Source: Planococcus citri (taxonomy: Eukaryota > Arthropoda > Insecta > Hemiptera > Pseudococcidae). From it: a stretch of 64,000 nt of DNA. Both the position numbers and the translations under genes were made by a program. The stretch covers positions 19,964,001 to 20,028,000 of the forward strand of contig NC_088679.1 in the NCBI RefSeq assembly GCF_950023065.1, written 5' to 3'. Below are positions 24,363 through 33,587 of this stretch, in pieces (the first letter of the stretch is position 1; every line of letters begins with the position of its first letter). Below the pieces are notes generated by a model, which worked only from the letters and a program-made list of their open reading frames with translations, made no database searches and had not been told where the DNA came from.

Positions 24363-27300
24363 GTTTGCTCGATGGCGTAACCAGCGGAGAAAAGCACGGA
24401 TAAAAACATGATATACTATGCATGTACGTGGCAGCGGAGCTGTCCCCCTGCCCCCCTGCGTTTCTACGATGAGAATGGCAGAGGCATACGGTAAAGAATA
24501 ACTTGGACAAAAGAAAATAAATTAATCGACCATCAAGGCCCAGCAACAGGTTCATGTATAGGTGGTACCGCGTAATAATCAAAGAATGGTATTCAAATTT
24601 CAAATTTTGTGCTTGGTAGCCTCGCTGCATTGGATATACGATTGTAACATCTTATATGTTACTTCCATTTTTCAAAATCACTCGCTGCGACATCTGCAAG
24701 AAATCTGTCATTTTTTGAGGTTGATAATGCGAAAAATGGCACGTGCCTGCCGGATCGCGATTATCGATATGCAAAATAATGACACAGCGATTTCTGCAAT
24801 TCTCGCAGAGGATTCGCAGGCTGGGAAACCTGTGATTATAGTATATCCTTCTTGCAGCGTTGTCCGTCTGAACATATTGTAACACTTTAATTGTGTTAAA
24901 ATTGGCATTTTTGATAACACGAAAGCTCGAACAACACCAACTACGAAAAGAAACTGGCTTCTTTAATTGAAGCTGTGTCATCGGTTTCGTGTGTGTCATG
25001 AGTTGCAGAAAGGTAGTCATCGCTACATTTCCTGTTGGAACCCGTAACCGGTTCCGTGCAAGTCGTGGCACTTATCAGGCAGCGTACCTGTCTTTTTCGG
25101 TAACGTCACCACCGCGGAATCCTCCAGGACCACGCCTGATTTCTTCCAAATACGGGGTGCGTACCGTGGCAGAGTACCAATTATTAATATGTTCTTATGC
25201 GGCTCTTAAAAATGGTTCGTAAACCATGCTACCAAGTTCCTCTCAATTCCCTAGGTGTCAGCATCCCATTCGGACATACTTGCAACATCTTCTATGTTAC
25301 TTTTCGATTCCAATCGCCAAGTCGCTGGGACAAATACAACGATTTATTTTCCAGCGAATGGGCGCGTGGTCATTTTCGGTAACTTCACTACTTCGTCTTC
25401 TGCGAAACCGTAAACTGTTACTGTCCGAGTCTGTTTCTTCGAGTAACGTTACAAGTATCCGCTTGCTGACTAGGTAGGTGAGTACCGAGGCAGAGAACCG
25501 AAATAGTGCATGTCCTTTGGATGGGTTTCAATTGGTTCGACGACCAAGAGTGCTGATCAGCGGTCTTCCTGATTTGAACATGCGTATATAACACCTTGTG
25601 TGTTACAGTTCATTTTTTGGATCACATCGCCAATGATCAAGGTAACAATCGCCCTAGCAGGCGGTTCTTTCCATTGGCAATGGAGATGGCAATACCGTGC
25701 TCTCGAACAAGCTGCATTGCGCAAGGTTGTCGGCATGGTATGCCTCCATGGCAGAGTACCAATTAATAGCATGTTCTTTTTTCAGGGCGTTATGGGTTCG
25801 TAAACCTCGACCGCTAATTTACCAATTTTGAACTTGCTGTAATTGTGAACCAGTGCGAATAATACCTTGTGTCTACTCGGCGGTAGTCGCATTTACCAAT
25901 ACGGTAAAAATAAACTCTCCGAGCATACCAATATAACACCTAGTGTGTTACGGTCTATTTTCGGTAATATCATCTACACAGCCCAAAGGTGAAGAAGTCT
26001 TTGAGCACAAGTCTCCTCAAGATCTCGCGATTTGATGGTGACATGTCTCAATTTCTCAACATCTTGGCGCATAGATGTACCGTGGCAGAGAACCAATTAT
26101 TAATATGCTCCTAGTGGAGGTGTTACGAGCGGCTTACAGAATCCGACCTGATAGTCGATTAAAGCGCATACTTCAACTGGTTGTCGTTACAAGCAAGGTG
26201 ACAAGGCCGAAATGAGCTTTCAGATACGATTCGACGATCGTTTTCCTATGGCTCGAAAGACTCGATCAGTTTATCGTGTGAGAACTACACCGCGGTAGTT
26301 CTAATTACCATCGCGGTAATTGTGCTCCCTGAACATTGTATCACCTCGTGGAGATACTATCTGTCATTTTTTGGTAATAACACCCAGCGTTGAAAAAATA
26401 GTGGGTGTTTACCCAGGCAGAGTACCTGTTGTCTTTTTGGTAATGGCCCAAAGTTTCCGAAAAAATCGTGCAGAATTTTAACAGCCACTTCGGTATTACC
26501 CAGGCAGAGCACCTGTTGTCGTTTTAGGTATCGACAAAACACGAGGAAAACAACGCGAATCCGTCGCTTCTTTATATCCTGCGATACCAGGGCAGAGTAC
26601 CTATTAAATTAATGTTCTTCTAGGAGACTTGCGGCTTACATTTCCAACCTGAATGTCGGAGAAGGCGCTTTGTAACTGATCGTTTTATTTGAGAGGAAAG
26701 TCAGTTTAGCTTTTAAAGGGACTACACCGCGGTAATCCCGAATACCATCGCGGTAATTCATTTAGCTCTCTGAACATTTGTAACGTTCTTGCGTTACGTA
26801 CGAAATTGGAATTATTCACGGAGCCATCGGAACTCTGTCCAGTGGAACTCGCGCCGTCTCGGTTGGACGGGAAGCGTGATAATTCTTCATTTTAGGTCAC
26901 GTTCGGATAGCGTGAGCTCGCCTCAATCTAAGGCTCTAGAAAGGGAGAGGCTCGATAGGTATCGCGTATCCGATTCGTGCCTTGGCAGAGTACCTATTGT
27001 TTTAATGTTCTTATGAGAGCGAGCGTCTTACATTTCCAACCTGAATGTCGGATAATGCGCATTCAACTGACTCGTTGTTGCTTGTTGAGGGCTGCGGTCC
27101 AATAAATAAATAAATAGTTGCGTTCGACGACGCATCTTGTGTCAACCAGGACAAAAAGAGTGCTCTTTAAACTTGCTACACCTGTTGTGTTGCATATATC
27201 GTTCAAAGAGACTTTGCGGCTTACAGTATCAACCTGTTTGTCGATTCATGCGCCATCTTATCCTGAGGTGGTAAAATATCAGACTGCGTGACAATCGATT

Positions 27301-28001
27301 CTAGCAAATCAATTCTTCGAGTTTGCACGGGTATGTAGTACCAATTCGGCGATTGGTGCTGACGTGAGATAACTTCAACGAGTTGTCATCACGCTTAACG
27401 AATTGCAATATACGGCGATATTGCATTAAGGGTTTGCAAAACACAAGAGAGAAAATATAAAGCAAAAAACTCTACGAAAATGCAAACAAAGATGTTACTA
27501 ATAATAAAGTCGTTTCTACCTTCGACGAGGTAGTAACGGCTTGTAGGAACTATGTACAAATTAACGAAAATTAATACTAGAACATAAAAAAAGTAAAAAA
27601 TACAAAACAACTAACAAATTAAGGTGACAAACACATCACTGGGTGAAAATTCAAACAAGAAATAATACGAAATGTTACAAAAGAGAATTAATACTAATCA
27701 AAGGAACAAAAACGTCATCACCGTGATACATCAATCACAAAAAATTAAGTCTTCTAAAAATTAGTTCAAAACGAAAATACAAGTAACAGAAAGTTCATAC
27801 ACGTAGGTATGTAATTTGAAGACAAAAGAAAAAGTAATTTTAACATGATATTTACATAACAGCCATGATGAGAATAATAAGAAAAAACTTTGAAATATCT
27901 GCACGCAGGCAGGTTTGACAAAGAAAATACAAAAATACAAAAAACAAAAAAAAAAATTATTTACAAAGAAAAATTTACAATGGTAGTATCGAAGAAACTG
28001 G
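24363..28001 (-). other. 3' non-coding block of the giant element with repeated structured modules
   Basis: No convincing ORF over 3.6 kb, but three motif families recur. (a) Eight short hairpins of the form TAACAC-loop-GTGTTA at about 24644, 24880, 25282, 25589, 25934, 26338, 26780 and 27175, with changes on both stem sides. (b) GGCAGAGNACC eight times (25168, 25489, 25750, 26084, 26416, 26503, 26591, 26984), often followed by ATTAATATGTTC. (c) GCGGCTTACA with AACCTGAATGTCGG four times (about 26129, 26622, 27018, 27224). Spacing of family (a) averages about 380 bases, so the block is a decayed tandem array of structured modules. Role unknown; RNA export, packaging or translation are possible. 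Confidence 0.75.
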
Positions 28002-28580
28002 TCATTGCGGTGCAATTCGAATGTCATCGACGTAAGTAAGCGGCGCGGTGACTCGTTCCAATAGGATCGTGAACGGATGTGCCGTCGGCGCTTCGTTGAG
28101 CGGTAGACGATTGAATTCCGTGTTCGGCTCGGGCTCATACCGCGACTGGAGTATCTCATCGACGATGGAATCATAGCGGTTGAGGGGACGTACCGTTGAT
28201 CGCCGATGAACCTGAGTCCAGGTGATTTGTCGCTGATCGGTAGAATTTGCCGGTCCCTGGATTGGTTGAAGTTGCGGCTCGTCGTTGGCATTGCGGGTGA
28301 TCTCATAATATCGCCGCTCTTCGCCGCTTGGCATTACCGTGATAATGTCGGTTACTTCCGGAGTTGGCGGCCGGCGAGTGAGAATATTCGGCTGGAACCT
28401 TTGACGACGCTCGACGGTGTCATCGTTCGGTGCGAGTAAACGTCTCAACTCTGGGTGCCACGGTGGAATAATTGGCCATGGTCGGACTGGAACTTCGTTG
28501 CCTCAAACTGGCTCGTGTAACACGTCCAACGACGGCTTTCGGAACGAATGCCCTACTGGCATTTTCGATACGCAAACCAT
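28002..28580 (-). CDS. Accessory ORF5 of the giant element, with an in-frame TGA
   Basis: After a TGA at 28505-28503, a frame of 166 codons runs to 28002. It has no ATG near its start, but the same frame continues upstream through the TGA to an ATG at 28580 (25 codons). It may be read by stop-codon readthrough, reached by splicing, or be a broken gene. The product is Arg/Pro-rich and probably partly disordered: RPWPIIPPWHPELRRLL near the start, ILTRRPPTPEV, then an ordered-looking tail FTILLERVTAPLTYVDDIRI. I do not recognise it. A 181-codon overlapping frame at 27761-28306 is discounted. Confidence 0.5.
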
Positions 28581-28753
28581 TTTTTCGATACTGTTGAAAA
28601 AATATAAAGTATTAGAATTGGCAGTAAAAAACTCAACAAACTACGACGAGTTTGTAACATAGAGAAAAGACCACCAATTCGACGATTGGGATATAATTCT
28701 ACTTTTCGATCAACTCCTGTTAGAGAAGTTCGAAAGTTGATGTATTGAAAGTT

Positions 28754-29041
28754 TCAACAATTCGACGATTGTGAGCTTTCAATGTTGTAAATTTGCCAAA
28801 TTAAGTCTGCGTAGAGTAACAGCAGTGCGAACCATAAAATGAAATATTCTTTATCGAGTTCGATTGAGCGTGTTGTTGTAGATACATAGAAACAGTCATC
28901 TTGATTATGACGTTTAATGCTCATGTGCGCAGTTTTTTCAGATAGGGCATACGTTACTGTGAATGCGTGCACCAATCTGTCGACGAAGCGCAGTATATAA
29001 TAAATATCATTGAAGGCGCACCAGCGTTCTTGAATATTCAT
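28754..29041 (-). CDS. Small ORF with one hydrophobic segment (95 residues)
   Basis: ATG at 29041 opens 95 codons between ORF4 and ORF5 on the same strand. The C-terminal third contains a hydrophobic stretch, YFILWFALLLLYADLIW, long enough to span a membrane, after a polar basic half. It could be a small membrane accessory protein of the element or a chance frame. There is no relation to any envelope family that I can see. Confidence 0.35.
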   Translation of the reverse strand: MNIQERWCAFNDIYYILRFVDRLVHAFTVTYALSEKTAHMSIKRHNQDDCFYVSTTTRSIELDKEYFILWFALLLLYADLIWQIYNIESSQSSNC

Positions 29042-29251
29042 TGCTGTAATCAAAATAGTTTCGACAAAGTAAATGAAAAGAACATTGATTCAAAATCTTG
29101 TATTCTGATATCAAAAAAAAAAAAAATCATACAGTATAGCTTATTACTACTACGACAGTGAGTTTTGGCAAATGTAAGAAAACGAGATACGATCGAAACA
29201 AAACAAACAAAAAAGAATTTTTAACTATTTATAAAGAAAACGCGAGTTGGT

Positions 29252-31237
29252 TTAAAGATCTTCGTCGTCTTCATCCTCCTCGTCGTCTTCACCTTCATCG
29301 TCGTTTGAAGGTTCAATTGCCGGTACACCCGTTTGCTGTACTCCTTCGTCGAGGAGCGCTGCTTCGGTGCGTGGTGATACTGGCTGTTGAGATTCTTCGT
29401 CGTTGCGAGGACTCTCATTAGTCAGATCATAAGTACCAACGAGATGAGCCGGCTCGGTAGTTTCAATCGCTTCAGTAGTAACTATGGTGGTTACTACTTG
29501 TCGGATGGTAGTAAACTCATCATTCTCGACGGAATGTAGAGTTAAAGTCGTATCCTGTACCGCTGTATCAACCTTTGTTAGAGTGCGCTGTTCGATTGAC
29601 TGCGCTCCTCGAGGTAGTTCCTCCTCGGCGGAAGGATCTACCGTCTTGGTGAGATCGATAGTTTTGAGCGGTTTATCAGATTCCGCTGATTCGGTTAAGT
29701 CGACCGTTTTCACTGGTTTCTCATGCGGCGTTGATTCTGTTAAATCAAGCTTCGGCACGAGTACCTTTGGCTGAGTGCCGACTGTTCCTTCCGTCGCAGG
29801 ATGTTCAGCTTCAGTTTGCACCTTCGGTTGCGACTGTTTACCGAATACCTTTTTGAGGACTAAGTCGCGCTTAAGCGCTGCGTTTACCCGCAACTGCTTT
29901 GCACGTTGCTGTCTCGGAATGTACGTCAGTAACGTTTGCGGTGGCGAGAGCTTAGTTTTCACCGAGCTGCGTGATTTGCGCGGTTTTGACTTGACGACTT
30001 TTGTCGTGTCGCTTTCCGATGCAGATGCAGAGGTTGTTGAGTCGGTAGGCTCAGGTACACCATCGGTATTGCCGAATATCTGGTACATTCGACGCTCCGC
30101 TTCGGTGGGAGGTTTGCCCGATGGTGGCGTTTTCACCATATAACCGATGTATTTGTCCTCTTTATTGGTCGGGTTGGGCAATAAGTCGGTGTTGAGTACG
30201 TTTGACTCATCTCCCGACTTTACCTTGCGATCTTTTGATCTATTCGACGATCGGTGCTCTGAGCGGGAGCGTTCTCTTGCTTTGGAGGTTGCGCGGGATG
30301 GAGTTTTAGACGAGCTTTGCTTAGACTTGTTTCTTGAATCTTCCGACGAGTTCCCGGATTGTTCAGAAACATTGCGGGTTGGTTTCTCCTTCGACGAGGA
30401 GATGCCAGCTTTCGCATTGTCGGCCTCTTTTTTCCACTCCATTTTTTCCTTCAGCGATTCGCGCGATTTGGCATCTGCGGCTAGTCGCTCCTGCTCTTTC
30501 GCTTTACTAGCTTTTACATCAGCCTGAATCTTAGTGAGGACTTTGGCGCGTTCGATCACCTCTTTGTCGGTAAGCGGTTTCTGTTCGTCGTCAGAAAAAC
30601 CTACATTTGTTAGGTGCAAGCCACTGTATGGTGAAATCTCAACTTTCGTTGAAGTTGTTGATTTCGCCTTTTGGTTTCGCGGATCTAGCGGATGACATCC
30701 GGGTGTCGCTGTACCCACTTTGGGGTATGGCGGCGTACCCACTGCTTTATTTCCCAGGTAATTCGCTGTTGCCTGCTGCAACTGCGGGTTTACGTAGGAT
30801 GGTGACAGGGTGTCGGTTACGATGTCATTCGGGCTTTGCTGGAACGACGATTTTGGCAGATTGAACTGCGGCATCACTGGTGCGGAAGTTTGTTGCGAAT
30901 CGACGTTCGTATCAAGCTTCGCTTTTGATGTTGGGGGCGTTGCAGGTGATGATGCGGCGCTATTAGCGTTATTCAACTCGACGGTTGAATCGCTTTTTTC
31001 GATAACTGGTTCCGGAATAAATACGGCTGCAATACAGTTTGCTACTTTTTGGTATGTAGCTTTCGTATACTTCGGTCCAAGCTCGTCCACAGATGTCAAT
31101 TCTAGGTTCAAGTCGTTGAGTAAGTGGCTCGCAACCATATACTGGAATTTTCCAGTTCCCCAATTGTACGAGAATGTTTGTGTAATTTGCCGGAACGTGT
31201 TGTTGTGCAGTCGGCCGCTTGCGTTCGGAGGCAACAT
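29252..31237 (-). CDS. Accessory ORF4: continuation of the SGNH-like frame, Ser/Thr-rich with acidic tail
   Basis: ATG 31237 opens 661 codons, in the same frame as ORF3 and separated from it only by the TAA at 31273-31271 and 11 sense codons. The first 75 residues (VIMLPP just before and through the ATG, then ASGRLHNNTFRQI, and SVDELGPKYTKATYQKVANCI at about 53-73) look like the second half of an SGNH-hydrolase fold; the catalytic Asp-x-x-His of block V is not preserved. Residues 80-330 are charged and Ser/Lys-rich with many EK pairs. The 430-590 region has repeats of the form VDLTES/IDLTK. The last 15 residues are nearly all Asp/Glu. No membrane segment. It may be translated alone, by reinitiation, or as a readthrough extension of ORF3. 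Confidence 0.7.
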   Translation of the reverse strand: MLPPNASGRLHNNTFRQITQTFSYNWGTGKFQYMVASHLLNDLNLELTSVDELGPKYTKATYQKVANCIAAVFIPEPVIEKSDSTVELNNANSAASSPATPPTSKAKLDTNVDSQQTSAPVMPQFNLPKSSFQQSPNDIVTDTLSPSYVNPQLQQATANYLGNKAVGTPPYPKVGTATPGCHPLDPRNQKAKSTTSTKVEISPYSGLHLTNVGFSDDEQKPLTDKEVIERAKVLTKIQADVKASKAKEQERLAADAKSRESLKEKMEWKKEADNAKAGISSSKEKPTRNVSEQSGNSSEDSRNKSKQSSSKTPSRATSKARERSRSEHRSSNRSKDRKVKSGDESNVLNTDLLPNPTNKEDKYIGYMVKTPPSGKPPTEAERRMYQIFGNTDGVPEPTDSTTSASASESDTTKVVKSKPRKSRSSVKTKLSPPQTLLTYIPRQQRAKQLRVNAALKRDLVLKKVFGKQSQPKVQTEAEHPATEGTVGTQPKVLVPKLDLTESTPHEKPVKTVDLTESAESDKPLKTIDLTKTVDPSAEEELPRGAQSIEQRTLTKVDTAVQDTTLTLHSVENDEFTTIRQVVTTIVTTEAIETTEPAHLVGTYDLTNESPRNDEESQQPVSPRTEAALLDEGVQQTGVPAIEPSNDDEGEDDEEDEDDEDL

Positions 31238-31270
31238 GATTACCTGTTCGACTTTTTTATCTCCTAAAAC

Positions 31271-31273
31271 TTA
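31271..31273 (-). other. In-frame TAA separating ORF3 and ORF4
   Basis: Codon order is CTC ATC TAA GTT TTA; the frame is open for 594 codons before and 672 codons after. The stop falls inside a probable single domain. It could be a readthrough site or a recent nonsense mutation. Confidence 0.85.
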
Positions 31274-33055
31274 GATGAGTTTCCGGAAATTTAAGTCGAA
31301 GGTATTCGGTGGCGTAAATGAGAAGATGTCGAACGTGCCAATAGATATCATGAGATTTTTCGGGATTTGTTTTAATTCGACGATTAACTCAATCAATTCC
31401 GAAATCTTCATGTCGCGCTTATACATGCGCTTATCTATGTTGTCATGGTATGGTTTGCCTTCCGTAATCGCATGCATGATGCCATGAGCATGGATGTCGC
31501 CTACAATCCAATATTTGTACGCGAACAGAGCCATAACGGGTTTTGCTTCGCCGATTTTCAAACCGCAGACCGAAAAGTGTTGCGGGTAGGCATTCGTTGG
31601 GTAGAATGGCGCTAACACTTCGTGCGTTACCTCCGGGTATCGTGAATCGAAGGTGTCTCGATTTGCTTTCGTATTGGACTGTTTTCCCGGTTTTGCCCGC
31701 TTTTTCTTTTTTGGTACAACCGCCGGAGACTGGTTCGCCGTTGGTTGAGCGCTTTCGGCTTGATTCGGTACGTTCAAATTCGCGTTCGGATCAACGGAGT
31801 TCTGCGTGTTGGCGGTATCAGGCGCGCTGGAGTTCGACTGCTCGCCACTTTGAGCGAGTGGTCTTCCCCAGTAGTCTGTTTCCTTCTTTTGCGGGAAATC
31901 CCAGTAAGGTGAAATCGGCGAGTGGAAACTTGCATCCGGTACAGTCGGCGCTGTACCCGGTTGCACGAACGGGATTTTGAAACTAATGAGCGCCCCGTCG
32001 GCCGCGTCCTCGACGTGAGCGAGTGTCCGTGGGGCGGTTGTCATGGCGGCGTTCGTCGTGATGGTGCTCGTATTCATCGTAGTACCGGTTGTCGTAGCGT
32101 TCGTCGTAGCGGCCATCGCGGCGTTCGTCGTAGCGTTCGTCTTAGCGTTCGCTGCGGCGCCTGTTATGGTTGGGAAACCGGGCGGCGGGCGGTGGAGGCC
32201 TTGCGTAAGGTTGCTCGCGGTAGCGGCGTTTGTTTGAGGTATCCCTGCGCCCACCGGCGTGGGTGCGGGGATACCTCTTTCCGCGTTTTTTGACGGCTTC
32301 GGAACTTTCGGCGTGACCTCTGGTGTACCGTTGTTGACCGGAGGTGGTGGCGGGAACGGTGACGGTACAAACCCCTGGTAGAGCTCGTTTGTCGCCGCGG
32401 TAGGTGCAGTGGTCGTCGAAATCGGCGTCGTATTCGTCGGTAAGGTGGCCGTAACCGCCGGCAGCGAAGCTGGCGTCGTCGCATTCGAGCTTGTTGCAGA
32501 TTGCTGGTTCAAGTGACTGGCTATCGCTGTGGAGCTCGGGAATAGCGATGACATTTTGGCTTTACGAAGTGCCTCGTATTTCGCCGTGGTAGTTTCCAAT
32601 TGAGCTTTTAAACTCGCGATCATATTATTAGCATCAGTTAATTGTACCTCGAAATCTGACATTTTCTTGTACATGTCTTCGGACAAATCTTGTTGTAGTT
32701 CTTTGTCGGTATGCAGCTGAGCGATTTCCCTACGTAGAGCTTGCAACTCGCCGGTTACGGCTCCCGTAGGTTCAGGTGTTGAGATCTGAATACGAGTTAC
32801 CTCTACCTTGTAGCAGATGTCCTCGCTCACATCTCGTTCGCATCCAATATGTGTACACTTAGTCAACTGCACGCCGGCAGGATTTCGAAGTTCGGAGTTT
32901 TTGATCGCTTTCATGATGCAGCTCTTATGGTAAAGATGCTGGCATTTGGTTATGTAGATTGATTCGGGAACCTTTTTATCGCCTCCATATTGTTTGCCGT
33001 GTGATGTAATCACCAAACCGCATTTATCGCATGCGAGATGCGTAGATTCTGCCAT
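31274..33055 (-). CDS. Accessory ORF3: TRIM-like RING + coiled coil + degenerate SGNH-like domain
   Basis: I chose ATG 33055 (the codon before it is GTG), giving 594 residues. The N-terminus has a RING-type zinc pattern: C9-x2-C12, C38-x-H40-x2-H43-x2-C46, then C67-x4-C72; the last spacing is longer than the usual x2. Residues 102-167 form a strong heptad-like coiled coil (ELQALRREIAQLHTDKELQQ onward), so the layout resembles RBCC/TRIM proteins without a visible B-box. Residues 175-470 are low-complexity Thr/Ala/Pro/Asn. The C-terminus holds YWIVGDIHAHGI and, 40 residues on, ISIGTFDIF, which match SGNH blocks I and III, except that the nucleophile Ser of GDS is Ile and GTND is GTFD. Activity as an esterase is therefore doubtful. 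The gene sits where env would be in a retrovirus. An acceptor (CACAG, 33062-33058) lies 2 bases before the ATG. Confidence 0.7.
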
Positions 33056-33057
33056 CA

Positions 33058-33233
33058 CTGTGAACAGAAATGCGACGAGGTGTTAAACGAAGTTGTAAGG
33101 CAATACCGATTTAGCGACAAAATAAATTCTGAATATTGATTAGAAAACAAATCGGCATGGTGGGCCTATTGTTTTTTACGTTAACACTGCTTAGTAATTT
33201 GAAAGCATAATAATCGTACGAGTTTGTACTTAC
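33058..33233 (-). other. Candidate 5' UTR intron before ORF3 (176 nt)
   Basis: On the minus strand, CTGTG/GTAAGTAC begins at 33233 and TTCTGTTCACAG ends at 33058, two bases before the ORF3 ATG. Both fit consensus closely and the length is normal for an insect intron. An alternative donor GTAAGTAAT begins near 33314, and the acceptor could also take the leader donor at 46976. Confidence 0.5.
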
Positions 33234-33572
33234 CACAGGAGTTGATGACAAATACTTAAAATTGAAACGAGAAACGAAAATACTATACTCGAAATAAGTA
33301 ATAATTACTTACGATAGCAACGCAAAAATAATACGCGAAAGAAGAATACAAAGATTCAAAAACGCATTGACAAAACAAATAGCAAAAGCAAAGACATGTA
33401 CTTGATAGCGCTTCAAACGAAATAATGATTTCGACCGTTGGTTCAGGTTCGTCGTTGCTTCTAACTGTCGAGTCCTTCCCCCACTTTGCGGCTCAGCGGC
33501 AGCGAACGGGATTGGTCGAACTCGGCATTGTGTTGGTAGCGATGCGCTCGAACGGCAGGTTTTGACTATAAC

Positions 33573-33587
33573 CTTCTAGAATGTTCT
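33573..33587. promoter_or_regulatory. Heat-shock element in the block upstream of ORF3
   Basis: CTTCTAGAATGTTCT contains TTC-GAA-TTC with 2-base spacers, a perfect three-unit HSE, and a further AGAA follows. It lies 340 bases upstream of the ORF3 5' UTR donor. An inverted CCAAT (ATTGG on +, 33511-33515) lies between. The surrounding 33420-33640 is more GC-rich than its flanks, so an internal promoter is plausible. Confidence 0.5.

Noticed and set aside
24562..25803. Several 60-139-codon ORFs in the 3' block of the giant element
   Set aside because: They run in both directions, break across the repeated hairpin modules and show no domain.
27395..27610. Hydrophobic 71-codon minus frame resembling a membrane protein
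   Set aside because: It begins at TTG and its hydrophobicity follows from A-rich sequence on the plus strand.
27761..28306. 181-codon minus-strand frame overlapping ORF5
   Set aside because: It overlaps ORF5 in another frame; its Phe-rich half comes from A-rich low-complexity DNA.
29484..31274. Series of plus-strand ORFs of 80-154 codons opposite ORF4
   Set aside because: They are antisense shadows of ORF4; Ser/Cys-rich composition mirrors its codons.
31543..32484. Arg-rich ORFs on both strands opposite or overlapping ORF3
   Set aside because: Produced by the GC-rich Thr/Ala/Asn repeats of ORF3 in other frames.
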